DNA from: Deltaproteobacteria bacterium UBA6601
GTDB lineage: Bacteria; Myxococcota_A; UBA796; UBA9615
Length of the DNA: 53,187 nt
Assembly (NCBI GenBank): GCA_002433485.1
Contig: DJIF01000009.1
Location: 1 to 53,187, forward strand
Reading direction: 5' to 3'
The position numbers and the translations under genes were made by a program. Numbering within the stretch: the stretch's first letter is position 1; every line of letters starts with the position of its first letter. The notes under the pieces were generated by a model, which was not told the origin of the DNA, searched no databases, and saw nothing but the letters and a program-made list of their open reading frames with translations. This document shows positions 34,256-43,627 of the stretch, in pieces.

Positions 34256-36046
34256 ATGCATGCTGAGATAGACCAGGCTCTGCAAGTTCTCGTCCGCTCT
34301 CGGCCGCACCGGGCGATCGAACTGCGCAACCGCATCGAGGCCGGCGGCGCTGACTCAGGCACCTTGTGTGAGCTGGCCTCCGAGCTGGCCGCGCAACAAC
34401 AAGCTGACCCAGCCGCGACCATGTTTATGGCGGCCATGCTCGCGGATCCCGACTGCGTGGCCGCCCACAAAGGCCTGGGACTGCTGTTGGAGAGCGCCGG
34501 CTTCTTAGCCGATGCTGCGGACTCGTTCGCCAGCGCTCTGCGCCTGCAATCAAGTAGCGAACACCACTACCTGCTGGCTCGCGCTCTCCACCAGAGCGGT
34601 GAACGAAGTCGGAGCACCGACCACTACGAAGCAGCTCTACGCCTGGATCAAGACAACGTCGATGCCTGGTACAACCTCGCCATCTTGTATGGCGAAACGG
34701 AGCGGGTCGAACAGGCCATCAAGGCCTTGCTGGAGGTTACGCGCCGGCAACCAGAAATCGCCCGTGCCTGGACCAGCCTGGGGGCACTCCAGAGCCAGCA
34801 AGGTAAAGACGAACAGGCCGTCGATAGCCTCTCACGGGCCGTCCAACTGGAGCCCCGCAACGTGCTGGCCCACGCCAACCTCGCCGACGCCCTCAGAATG
34901 CAGGACCGCATCGAAGAGGCCCGTAAGCAGGTCGACAGAGCCCTGCTGTTGGAACCTGCCTCGGCCCTCGCCTGCTCCATCGCCGCACGGCTCGATCTGC
35001 ACGACGGCCAACCTGAAGCAGCCAGAGATCGACTCGAGCTACGGCTCGAAGCAGGCGATTGCGGCATCCTAGAGGGACGCATCCTGGTGGATCTGGCCAT
35101 GGCCTACGACCGGCTTGGCAACTACGCCCAAGCCTTTGAGGCTAACGCGCAAGGTCAGGGCTTGCTCGCGCAGCAGCCTCCGGCATCCTCGTTTAATCCT
35201 ACGACCTACCCCAGCCTGGTCGCGGCGCTCGAGCAGTGGACAGCTCGCCGCTCAAGGGCCCCGAGCCAACCACTGAGCGACGGGCCGACACCCAACTTCC
35301 TGATCGGCTTCCCCCGCTCGGGCACCACCCTCACCGAACAGATCCTTTCGGCCCACCCAGCACTGACGAGCCTCGATGAAATACCCCTGATTGAGCAGCT
35401 CAGCCAGGCCGCAACGCAGCTCACCGGGCTCACCTACCCGGACTGCATCGATGCCCTGCAACAGCGAGACATTGAAACCCTCCGCGAGCAGTACTGGCAG
35501 CTGCTCGAACAACAACAACAGCTCGACCGCCACCAGCCTCTCCTGGACAAGCTGCCCCTCAACATGGTCCACATCGGTCTGATCGAACGGGTCTTCCCTG
35601 AAGCCAGACTGGTAGTGGCGCTACGCGACCCACGCGATTGCTGCCTGAGCGCATTCATGCAGGACTTTGTCCCCAACCCAGCGATGATCCAGTTCATGTC
35701 AATGGAGCGCACCACGGCGCTCTACCAGCAGGTCATGGGTCTATGGCTCAAAAACAGAGCTTCCCTGCGTTGTCCCTGGCTTGAGACCCGCTACGAAGAT
35801 CTGGTCGACGACCTGGAAGGCACGGCGCGGCGCCTGCTGTCCTTCCTCGAACTGCCCTTTGACTCTGCTGTACTGGAGTACCACCGCCACGCTGCGGCCA
35901 AGCGCATCTCGACGCCAAGCCACCAGGACGTCACCAAGCCCATCTTCCGCCGAGCGCTGGCGCGCTGGCGTCGCTACGAAGAGCAGTTCGCCCCATTTCA
36001 GGAGGGGCTCGCTCCTTTCGTTGAGGCCTTCGGCTACCGCTCCTAG
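34256..36046 (+). CDS. TPR-repeat sulfotransferase
   Basis: This 596-aa protein combines tetratricopeptide repeats (about 35-300, e.g. NVDAWYNLAILYGETERVEQ and the NVLAHANLADALRMQDRIEE unit) with a C-terminal sulfotransferase domain. The PAPS 5'-phosphate loop is FPRSGTTLTEQIL (about 351-363). The 3'-phosphate region contains RDPRDCCLSAF, where the Arg and the following Ser fit the usual contacts. It likely transfers sulfate from PAPS to a protein or glycan acceptor bound by the TPR part. No signal peptide is seen, so it should be cytoplasmic. It is divergent from rfbF with a gap of about 78 bp. Confidence 0.9.
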   Translation: MHAEIDQALQVLVRSRPHRAIELRNRIEAGGADSGTLCELASELAAQQQADPAATMFMAAMLADPDCVAAHKGLGLLLESAGFLADAADSFASALRLQSSSEHHYLLARALHQSGERSRSTDHYEAALRLDQDNVDAWYNLAILYGETERVEQAIKALLEVTRRQPEIARAWTSLGALQSQQGKDEQAVDSLSRAVQLEPRNVLAHANLADALRMQDRIEEARKQVDRALLLEPASALACSIAARLDLHDGQPEAARDRLELRLEAGDCGILEGRILVDLAMAYDRLGNYAQAFEANAQGQGLLAQQPPASSFNPTTYPSLVAALEQWTARRSRAPSQPLSDGPTPNFLIGFPRSGTTLTEQILSAHPALTSLDEIPLIEQLSQAATQLTGLTYPDCIDALQQRDIETLREQYWQLLEQQQQLDRHQPLLDKLPLNMVHIGLIERVFPEARLVVALRDPRDCCLSAFMQDFVPNPAMIQFMSMERTTALYQQVMGLWLKNRASLRCPWLETRYEDLVDDLEGTARRLLSFLELPFDSAVLEYHRHAAAKRISTPSHQDVTKPIFRRALARWRRYEEQFAPFQEGLAPFVEAFGYRS

Positions 36047-36054
36047 CGCAAACC

Positions 36055-37098
36055 TTAGACCTCAAGCCAGGCGACCTTGAGCGGACTCTGACCATCAGGG
36101 CTCGGAAAATCAGCCTCGGGCCGAATCCTATCCAGGCTGCGCAGCTGCCGACCCAGCTTACGCACCCCCCGTTCCAGACCAGCTACCCAGTCATCCCAGA
36201 GCACCCGCGGAGAGTTGTTGGTCACCATCATCTGACCACCCTCGGCAGTGGCCAGCAGAGCGGGCTTAAACAAGCTCATATAGTCCCGCACCACATCTAC
36301 AGCACCAAAGGGACTCTTCGACCAGGCAGGTGGGTCTAAGAGCACAAGATCAAAGCGCCGCTGCTGCAATCGGACATAAGACCGACGCCGCGACGCGCGT
36401 CCCTTGACCGGTAGGCCCGCCAGCTGCCGGAGAGCCGGCAAGCAGTCGGCCTGGAGGGTGGCAAAGCACTGCAGGTCAAAGCCGTTGCGCGCTGCATTGG
36501 CCCGACCGATCTCAAGGGCGGAAGCGGAAAAATCCAGGTTCAGGACTTGTCTGGCACCTCCTTGCATGGCCGCGAGGCCCAGGCCACAGGTATAAGCGAA
36601 GAGGTTGAGCACGGTTTTTCCGAGAGCCGCCTCCATGACCTTCCTACGCCCTGCTCGAAGATCCAGAAAGAGCAGTGGGTCAGCGCCACGATGTCGAGGG
36701 CGAACGTCATACATGAGGCCCAGCTCACGACCCACGAAACCCGACTCTTCGGTAAAGTCAAAAAAACGCGCAAAGCTACCAGCGCCGCCGTCGCGATGAT
36801 TCCAGACGAACAGCAAATCCTCGTCCAGCGCCTCACCGGCCAGATCAACAATCACACCGACATCAGATTCATCCAGGGACCTTTTCCAGGTCTGCGCCAG
36901 CAGCACCGATCCATAACGATCCAAGGTCAGGCCGGGGACGCCCTCAACGGCACCATGCAGCAGCCGAAAGCAATCGGTATGCTCAGCAACGAGATCCCGA
37001 AGCAACCAACGCCTGCGCTCCAGTGCCCCACTTAAGAGTTGGCCTAGTCGGCTCGATGGCTGGGCGTTCAGGGACAGGCCAGCTCCTCGGGCACACAT
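36055..37098 (-). CDS. RlmI-like rRNA (cytosine-C5) methyltransferase without PUA domain
   Basis: This is a 347-aa SAM-dependent methyltransferase. The family N-terminal FRLLHGAVEGVPGLTLDRYG (44-63) is followed by a modified FTEESGFVGRELGL and LLFLDLRAGRRKV region, the SAM loop VLNLFAYTCGLGLAAM (163-178), and the catalytic-type DPPAWSKS (255-262). RlmI normally has an N-terminal PUA domain. Here only about 40 residues precede the core, so it is a short variant. An Arg-rich insert (KGRASRRRSYVRLQQRR) near 233-248 is unusual. The ATG at 37098 lies inside the end of the upstream lipoprotein gene (31-bp same-strand overlap); no later ATG is available. The RNA target is inferred. Confidence 0.78.
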   Translation of the reverse strand: MCARGAGLSLNAQPSSRLGQLLSGALERRRWLLRDLVAEHTDCFRLLHGAVEGVPGLTLDRYGSVLLAQTWKRSLDESDVGVIVDLAGEALDEDLLFVWNHRDGGAGSFARFFDFTEESGFVGRELGLMYDVRPRHRGADPLLFLDLRAGRRKVMEAALGKTVLNLFAYTCGLGLAAMQGGARQVLNLDFSASALEIGRANAARNGFDLQCFATLQADCLPALRQLAGLPVKGRASRRRSYVRLQQRRFDLVLLDPPAWSKSPFGAVDVVRDYMSLFKPALLATAEGGQMMVTNNSPRVLWDDWVAGLERGVRKLGRQLRSLDRIRPEADFPSPDGQSPLKVAWLEV

Positions 37099-37697
37099 TC
37101 ATGGAACTGAACCGGGGCTGCGCCCGCCGGAACAGCCACAAAGTTGACCACCAGCTGGGTGGTGTCGCAATCGCCACACAGTTCAAAGGCGTGCCCAAAA
37201 TGATTTCCATCATCACAATTGGCAAACCACAGCACCGAGCTCTGCGGAAAGCAGGCGTTGCCCTGACGAATGGTCACCAACACGGACTCCTGACCCCAGT
37301 CGTGCTGAGCCAGCGGATCCGTCGCAACACCGGCGCACTCCGCTAGAAACAACTGCCAGTCCGTCGCGCCGGTGAAAGTGTAGTCCCCTGCCGGGCACGA
37401 TGACATCGCCACCGCGATGGAAGGCTGACGCCACGCCATTTCAACACAGCTGGCACCGGCCACCCCCTGCACATTGCAGTCCAGAGGCGGTGGCGGAGTG
37501 CTGTCGTCATCATCGCCGACGGGACTGCTGTCGTCATCATCGCCGACGAGACTGCTGTCATCATCATCTGCAAGGGCACTGTCGTCATCATCATCAAGAG
37601 CCATGCCCGGCTGACCAGAGCCCGCACAGGCTGCGCTCCCAATCACGACCAGCAAAGCCAGCAAATGCCACAGTAAAGTACGACGGGGTGAAATCAT
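37068..37697 (-). CDS. small Asp-rich-linker lipoprotein
   Basis: This is a 209-aa predicted lipoprotein. I chose the ATG at 37697, preceded by GGGAGAGG, giving the signal MISPRRTLLWHLLALLVVIG and a lipobox ending at C24. A linker of four DDDDS/DDDDDS units with Pro tail (STPPPP) leads to a domain of about 130 residues with eight Cys, probably disulfide-linked. I do not recognise that domain for certain; it has a QHDWGQESVLVTIRQG core reminiscent of PrcB-like protease-stability domains. It overlaps the RlmI-like gene and shares a divergent promoter region with another Asp-rich lipoprotein. Confidence 0.75.
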   Translation of the reverse strand: MISPRRTLLWHLLALLVVIGSAACAGSGQPGMALDDDDDSALADDDDSSLVGDDDDSSPVGDDDDSTPPPPLDCNVQGVAGASCVEMAWRQPSIAVAMSSCPAGDYTFTGATDWQLFLAECAGVATDPLAQHDWGQESVLVTIRQGNACFPQSSVLWFANCDDGNHFGHAFELCGDCDTTQLVVNFVAVPAGAAPVQFHECVPEELACP

Positions 37698-37804
37698 GGC
37701 CTCTCCCAACAGCATGTCCTTCTTCGCCTGGTGCGAACGGACCATCAACCAGTTAGCTATCGACAAATATAGCCACACAAGCCGTTCTCAGGGCAGAGTA
37801 ATCG

Positions 37805-37833
37805 TTGACCCGCACCGCTATTCCAACTAAAAA
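37805..37833 (+). promoter_or_regulatory. sigma70-type promoter for the 37913 lipoprotein
   Basis: TTGACC (37805-37810) and TAAAAA (37828-37833) are separated by exactly 17 bp, 80 bp upstream of the start at 37913. On the opposite strand TATATT (minus, 37766-37771) is a possible -10 for the divergent lipoprotein. Only the plus-strand pair has both boxes. Confidence 0.5.
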
Positions 37834-37912
37834 CAAAGGTACTGTGACTGTTATCTGGCTTTGCTGCGCCCGCTGGTCAGCAAGCGGAACCCAGTCCGGG
37901 AGGGAATTGCTG

Positions 37913-39556
37913 ATGTCTCGAATCCTGCCACCGTGGCTGATCCTATTGCTGCCCGTAATGCTTGTACTGGGCTGCGCCGATACAGATGTGCCCGGCGCTA
38001 ACGGATCCACCCCACCTCCTGAACTGGCCGACGACGACGAGATCCTGCCGGCATCAATCTCCGGCCGTGTTATCGCCATCGATCGAGAAACCGGTCTTGA
38101 GCTGAGCCAGGAAGATTACGAGCAACGGGCCGGCTTGCTGCTGCTCTACCTCCTGGAAGATCCCAGCGACCTCACCCAGGTGGTCGCCAAGCGGACCCTG
38201 GCCGGACCGGGAGATTGGAGCATCGAGAACTTTGAGTTTGAAGGTGAGATCCACGCTCTTGCTATCGTTTCCGACGACTCCCCGATCATCGGCTCAAACT
38301 CGCTACAACGCCGCTATGCCTTCAACCCGATCCGGCTCGCTGGACGGCCCGTGGATGGCATCGACATCGTCATTGACCTCCCCGACGACTGGACTGCCAG
38401 CGGTGGGCCAGAGCCCGGCGGCGAGGGGTCTAGCAATGGTGGCAGCGGCAATCCGGGGGCTCCCGGCGATGATGATGATGGAGGCAGCGCACTGCCCGGC
38501 GATGACGACGACGGCAACCCGTCCGGCGATGATGACGATGGCGGCGGCGGCAACGACGATGACGACAGCACCCCAGAGGACGAGGTCTACCCAGACCCGA
38601 CCACTCTATCTGGAAGCACCGTCACCAGCAGCCTTCCCAACGAAGCCATCGTAGTGACCAGCAACTCTGCAGACCTGAGTGACGGACCCTGGGGCTACAC
38701 CGTGACCTCTGGCTTCGGTCCGTTCAGCATTACCGTTGCCAACTCTCACGGAAACACCGGACTGTTGGCCTACCACGACACCGACGGAAATGGCCTGTTT
38801 GAGCCAAGCGACACCATCGGCGTGCCTACTGGTAACCCATTCGACTTAGGCGTTGGTGACATCAACGGGATCAACATCGAGATCCCCGCCAGCGTGCCGA
38901 TAGCCCCGCCTGCTCCCACCGCCTATACGCCCATCCTCGGTGAGCTGAGCTTCGGCAACTTCAACCCGGCCGGCGACATCCTCGTCTTTGCCAGCTACCA
39001 GACCACTGCGGGCGCGCCCTATAGCGGCATTGTGATGAACTCTCCTGGCAATTTCGGCCTGGTCTGCCCCAGCGATGCCGAAGATGTTCTCGTCTGGGCG
39101 GTATTCGACGCCGATGGCGACGGCAGCTACGACATCAACGTGGACCCCTTCGACTCCTTTGGACCGGTCGATGTGCAGAGCGGCGAGCTCAGCAACGTCA
39201 CCCTCGACCTGGGTGGCGGTAGCGCACAGGGAACCGTTAGCGGACTGGTGAGCTACAACGGGCCGGTAAATCCCGACGATGTGCTCTACATCTCCATATC
39301 ATCAGAGCCACCCCAGCCAACCACTCAGCCAGAGCTGAGCATCGTGGTGTCCAACCCCAACTTCCCGGTCATGTACACCTTCTCCGAGATGGACAGCGGC
39401 AACTGGTGGGTATCGGGATACATGGACATAGGAGGCAACAGTCCACCCTCCAGCACTCCTGGAGGCAGCATTGAAGACATCATTGGCTCCACTGGTGTAA
39501 TTCACCTCGCTCCCGGCGAGGAAGACACCAGCAACAACTTCGGGCTGGCCAACTAA
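37913..39556 (+). CDS. Asp-rich-linker lipoprotein with repeated beta domains
   Basis: This is a 547-aa predicted lipoprotein. The ATG at 37913 is preceded by GGGAGG and gives a signal ending in LVLGC (C21). Residues about 40-165 form a beta-rich domain with SGRVIAIDRETGLEL at its start, resembling carboxypeptidase-regulatory-like domains. A Gly/Asp linker with several DDDD blocks follows (about 180-225). Then come about 320 residues of repeated beta-sandwich units with Gly-Asp and Pro-rich turns (FDADGDGSYDINVDPFDSFG; a similar YHDTDGNGLFEPSDTIGVPT), which look like two or three related modules. No enzyme motif is present. A structural or adhesive role is inferred. Confidence 0.75.
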   Translation: MSRILPPWLILLLPVMLVLGCADTDVPGANGSTPPPELADDDEILPASISGRVIAIDRETGLELSQEDYEQRAGLLLLYLLEDPSDLTQVVAKRTLAGPGDWSIENFEFEGEIHALAIVSDDSPIIGSNSLQRRYAFNPIRLAGRPVDGIDIVIDLPDDWTASGGPEPGGEGSSNGGSGNPGAPGDDDDGGSALPGDDDDGNPSGDDDDGGGGNDDDDSTPEDEVYPDPTTLSGSTVTSSLPNEAIVVTSNSADLSDGPWGYTVTSGFGPFSITVANSHGNTGLLAYHDTDGNGLFEPSDTIGVPTGNPFDLGVGDINGINIEIPASVPIAPPAPTAYTPILGELSFGNFNPAGDILVFASYQTTAGAPYSGIVMNSPGNFGLVCPSDAEDVLVWAVFDADGDGSYDINVDPFDSFGPVDVQSGELSNVTLDLGGGSAQGTVSGLVSYNGPVNPDDVLYISISSEPPQPTTQPELSIVVSNPNFPVMYTFSEMDSGNWWVSGYMDIGGNSPPSSTPGGSIEDIIGSTGVIHLAPGEEDTSNNFGLAN

Positions 39557-39591
39557 CAACCTTTAGGCGTTAAAGCCGCATCCTAATGTGG

Positions 39592-39615
39592 GACGAAGGC
39601 CTTATGCGCTTCGTC
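39592..39615 (+). other. 7-bp hairpin before the SNF2 helicase gene
   Basis: GACGAAG (39592-39598) pairs with CTTCGTC (39609-39615) in the 90-bp gap between the lipoprotein stop and the helicase start. There is no T tract after it, so it is not a clear terminator. Confidence 0.35.
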
Positions 39616-39646
39616 TCTGATACTCTTGTCCGCAGGCCAGCGGCAG

Positions 39647-42600
39647 ATGAAACCAAGCACCAGCATCGACCTGCAGAGCGCAAAATCCCTTGCTGAGCTG
39701 CGCGCAGCGGCGGTGGACCTCGATCTCGGTGAACTCGCCGATGAGCCGATCAGTAGATGGACAGGCAGCACCAACGCCAGCCCGCGAACCGTCGACCTCA
39801 TCCAACGCCTTGTCTCCAAGGGTCTGTGCTCAACGGTCGCAGACCTTGTATATAGCGAGGAGGTGCACAAGAAGTTGTTTCAGACCGGTGGCCGCAGAGC
39901 TGAAAAGAGTCTCGTTCAAGACCTGCAGGAGTGGCTGCTGGCCGCCATGGCCGAGGGCCGCCCTGGAGTCGAGCTAGCAGAGGCACCGGGCGAGTCTAGC
40001 GGCGCCCCGATTCTGCGCCCCGGCATCTCCGAGAACCAGCTTGAAGAGTGGGCGAAGAGCCATCGTATTCAGCGCTGGCTCGACAACCCCGTCAGCAGCC
40101 TGGGCGAGCGCCTCGCCCGCCGCACCGACACCTGGCTTTGGCAACACGACGCTGAAGAACAGACTCTCCGTAGCATTCTTACAGCGCCTACTGCAGCCTC
40201 AGCCTACTGGCCACAGCGCGGTGCCGTGCCCAAAGCAGTCCAGGAGAGTGTCATTCAACTGCTGTTGGATAAGGCAGGGCTGGTTCGCGCTGGGCAGACC
40301 GAAGAGCGACACCGGGAGCAAGCCCTTGAGCGACCCCAACGAAACCCGGCACTGCTGGACCTATGGGAGCGTCTGGTCGAAGCCAGATGCCACCTTGTAG
40401 AGCGCTGCCCACCACTGCCCAAGCAGGAACGTGGTCGTTCCTCCCTGCACTTTGAGATCAGTCCGGCCCGGGTCATCTACATCGAGGAGAACTCTGCCTG
40501 GTGCAGCACCCGAGGGGAATCGCGCATAGAGATCAATCCCAAGGCCGAAGACCCTGCCCTGGTGGCGCGCTGTGGCTGTGAAGAACACGAGCGTTTTCGC
40601 TGCAGTTTGTGCATCTCGGCACTGGACGCACTGCTCTACCAATTCGGCGACCTCAGCGAAGGTTCGCTGGCCTCCCAACTGGTAGAGATCCTCGATCAAC
40701 CCCACTGGTCAAGAGCCCTCGAAGACTTCGATCAGGTGCTTCGAGCGGCACTGCCAGGGCGCAGCTCAAAAGCGCTGGACTATGAGCTCGGCTGGCGCAT
40801 TCGAGTCGGCGATGAGCCGCGCTACACCATCGAGCCGGTCGAGGTTCGACCGCGCCTCAGCGGTGAAGGGGTTAAGACTCGCAAGGCCGACCTGGCGACG
40901 CTCCGCGCGCAACCAGAGCTATGCAGCCTACCGGTGGACCGCCGGGTCGCAGAACTGCTGCTGCCCGATCCGGAACAGGGCTCAACCCAACACCGAGGAC
41001 TTTCCGACACCGAAGCGGTTCATCGCGCCCTCGACCTGTTAGTGGGACATCCCCGTGTTTTCCATGGCAGCCGCGGCTCAGATCGACCGATCAGCGTTCG
41101 CCGGTCTGAGCTAGCACTGCACTGGAATGAACTGGATGATGGCGCGATCACCATTGAGACCACCATCGACGAGGAACCCATGGCTCCCGATAAGCTGGCA
41201 GCCGCCGCCCGTGAAGGAGTCCGAGGGGGCTGCCTGGTTGAACTGGAAGCAGAGCCTGGCGTGATGCGAGTCACGCCGATCCAGCCAGGAGTGGTCGGTA
41301 TCCTTTCGGTGCTTGAGCGCAGAGGCAACACCTTCGCAGTAGATGCCGGCTCGGAACTGCTGGAGCGGCTCCACGCCTTCTCCAGGTTGCTCCCAGTCCT
41401 GCTTAGCGAGAGCCTTCGAGGCATCGAGATGAAGGCGGACAGCCGTCCTCTGGTCCAGCTGGAGCTGCTACCTGATGGGGAGCTGAAGATTTCCATTCGG
41501 GTCGAACCTCTAGCCGGCGTCGAAGCCTGGTTTCCGGCGAGGGGCCCGCGCGAACTGTATGGCGACTCCCTTACCGGGAGGGTGTTCTGCCGTCGGGACT
41601 TCGCCGCTGAAGAACAGCTGGCAGGAGAGATCCTCGCCTACCTGCCCAATCCCGACCCCTTCGACCGAGGTCAATACGATCGAACCCTGCACGACCCGGA
41701 CAGTGCACTCGACTTCCTCGAGCAACTCCAGGCAGAACCCACCTCAGTTAAGGTGCAGTGGTCAGACTTCGGGCGGCGACGAGTGCGACGAACCGCAAGC
41801 ATGTCCTCGCTCAGCATGAAGCTCTCCGGCATGGAGCACTGGCTGGGGCTTGACGGCACCCTCGAAGTAGAAGACTTAAAGGTCCCGGCGAGCGAGCTGA
41901 TGGAGTCCATCTGGGCCGGTCGACGCCACGTTCGGGTCGGGGAGAGCGGCTGGATCCGGCTGGACGATGACCTCATCGAGAAGCTCAGCGCCCTATCCCG
42001 ACTCATCAGCCGCCGCGGCGATGAACTCGGTGTATCCAAGCTGCAAAGCCTGGAACTGCTACGCCTGGAAGAAGAAGGCCTCAACCTGAAGGCCTCGGTA
42101 CCCTGGAGGATGCTCGCAGATCGGATTCGCCGCGCCAGCGAGACCAACATCGAAGTTCCTACAGAACTGCAGGAAACCCTCCGCAGCTACCAGAAGGACG
42201 GCTTCTGCTGGCTCTCACGACTGGCCCTATGGGCGCCTGGGGCCTGTCTTGCCGACGACATGGGCCTCGGCAAGACGATCCAGGCACTCAGCCTACTGCT
42301 GCAACGGCGCGAGACAGGGCCAGCACTGGTGGTGGCTCCAACTTCAGTAGGCTTCAATTGGATGCGTGAAGCTGAACGCTTTACACCTGAGCTCCGCGCC
42401 CGCATGTATCGGGGCTCAAGCCGCGCCGAATTGCTCAAGGAGCTCAAAGCTGGCGACCTGCTGATCACCAGTTACGCCCTTGCTGCGCGAGACCAGGAGG
42501 TGCTCGCTGAGCAGAGCTTTGCCACCCTGATCCTCGATGAAGCGCAGGCGATCAAGAACCCGGACACCCGCCGCGCCCGCGCCATCCACAGCCTAAAGGC

Positions 42601-43627
42601 AGAGTTCACCGTCGTGCTCACCGGCACCCCGATCGAGAACCGCATCGCCGATTTGTGGAGCATCTTTGCCGCAGCGACCCCAGGGCTGCTGGGCACCCGA
42701 GAACAGTTCCGCAAGCACTTTGTGCTGCCGCCCCAGCGACATCCGGGGTCGACCCGGGTGACCCGCGAAGCTCTGGCGCGGTCGATTCGACCCTTCCTGT
42801 TACGACGGACAAAAGAAGAGGTCGCACCAGAGCTGCCGCCAAGAACCTCAACGGTCCTGCATGTGTCCCTTTCGCTGGCAGAACGCAAGCTTTACAACGA
42901 AATGCGCAGCGCGGCGGTAGCCGGACTCCGCAATCAGGCAGCAGAAGACAACGGAGAAGTCCGGCGCTTCCAGGTCCTTGCGGCCCTCACTCGACTCCGC
43001 CAACTGGCCTGCCACCCCCGCCTGGTGGACCCAGCCTCAACCCTGACCTCCTCAAAGCTACTGATGCTCCGTGGCCTCCTGCATGAACTCGAGGAGCAAG
43101 GCCACAGAGCACTGGTCTTCAGTCAGTTCACCAGCCACCTCGAGCTGGCCCGAGAGATGCTGGATGGGGTAGGCATCAGCTACCGATATCTGGATGGATC
43201 TCTGTCTGAGCCCAGACGTCGCATGGAAGTCGACGCCTTTCAGGCTGGCGAAGGCTCGGTCTTCCTGATCTCCCTGCGGGCTGGAGGCACCGGTCTGAAC
43301 CTGACCGGAGCAAGTTACGTAATCCACCTCGACCCCTGGTGGAATCCGGCGGTGGAAGACCAGGCCGCCGACCGCGCTCATCGCATCGGCCAGACTCAAC
43401 CCGTGACCATTTACCGACTGGTTGCCAAGGACACCATTGAAGAAGCCATCGTCAGCCTCCAGGAAAAAAAGCGAGAGCTTATTGCCTCGATGCTGGACGG
43501 CAGTCACCAGAGCGCGGCCATGTCCCTGGACGAGCTGCTGGAGTTGCTGTCCTCACATCCTCCACTCGCCATGGACGACAGCGAACCGATCGATCTCATG
43601 GAGAGCGAAGACGCCGACGCCTGGTGA
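39647..43627 (+). CDS. large SNF2-family helicase with SWIM-like region
   Basis: This is a 1326-aa SNF2/SWI2-type DNA translocase. The C-terminal roughly 460 residues form the two-lobed motor: LADDMGLGKTIQ (motif I, about 866-877), VVAPTSVGFNW, DEAQAIKN (motif II, about 964-971), LTGTPIENRIADLW, FSQFTSHLE, SLRAGGTGLNLTGA and QAADRAHRIGQTQPV (motif VI). The N-terminal roughly 850 residues are unusually long. They contain a CGC-x8-CSLC Cys cluster near 309-322 that looks like a SWIM-type zinc site in which the usual His is Cys. Bacterial relatives act in transcription recycling or DNA remodelling (RapA/HepA-like), but the N-terminus differs. The ATG at 39647 is preferred; a TTG at 39626 is also in frame. 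The 3' end overlaps the convergent gene by 32 bp. Confidence 0.9.
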   Translation: MKPSTSIDLQSAKSLAELRAAAVDLDLGELADEPISRWTGSTNASPRTVDLIQRLVSKGLCSTVADLVYSEEVHKKLFQTGGRRAEKSLVQDLQEWLLAAMAEGRPGVELAEAPGESSGAPILRPGISENQLEEWAKSHRIQRWLDNPVSSLGERLARRTDTWLWQHDAEEQTLRSILTAPTAASAYWPQRGAVPKAVQESVIQLLLDKAGLVRAGQTEERHREQALERPQRNPALLDLWERLVEARCHLVERCPPLPKQERGRSSLHFEISPARVIYIEENSAWCSTRGESRIEINPKAEDPALVARCGCEEHERFRCSLCISALDALLYQFGDLSEGSLASQLVEILDQPHWSRALEDFDQVLRAALPGRSSKALDYELGWRIRVGDEPRYTIEPVEVRPRLSGEGVKTRKADLATLRAQPELCSLPVDRRVAELLLPDPEQGSTQHRGLSDTEAVHRALDLLVGHPRVFHGSRGSDRPISVRRSELALHWNELDDGAITIETTIDEEPMAPDKLAAAAREGVRGGCLVELEAEPGVMRVTPIQPGVVGILSVLERRGNTFAVDAGSELLERLHAFSRLLPVLLSESLRGIEMKADSRPLVQLELLPDGELKISIRVEPLAGVEAWFPARGPRELYGDSLTGRVFCRRDFAAEEQLAGEILAYLPNPDPFDRGQYDRTLHDPDSALDFLEQLQAEPTSVKVQWSDFGRRRVRRTASMSSLSMKLSGMEHWLGLDGTLEVEDLKVPASELMESIWAGRRHVRVGESGWIRLDDDLIEKLSALSRLISRRGDELGVSKLQSLELLRLEEEGLNLKASVPWRMLADRIRRASETNIEVPTELQETLRSYQKDGFCWLSRLALWAPGACLADDMGLGKTIQALSLLLQRRETGPALVVAPTSVGFNWMREAERFTPELRARMYRGSSRAELLKELKAGDLLITSYALAARDQEVLAEQSFATLILDEAQAIKNPDTRRARAIHSLKAEFTVVLTGTPIENRIADLWSIFAAATPGLLGTREQFRKHFVLPPQRHPGSTRVTREALARSIRPFLLRRTKEEVAPELPPRTSTVLHVSLSLAERKLYNEMRSAAVAGLRNQAAEDNGEVRRFQVLAALTRLRQLACHPRLVDPASTLTSSKLLMLRGLLHELEEQGHRALVFSQFTSHLELAREMLDGVGISYRYLDGSLSEPRRRMEVDAFQAGEGSVFLISLRAGGTGLNLTGASYVIHLDPWWNPAVEDQAADRAHRIGQTQPVTIYRLVAKDTIEEAIVSLQEKKRELIASMLDGSHQSAAMSLDELLELLSSHPPLAMDDSEPIDLMESEDADAW

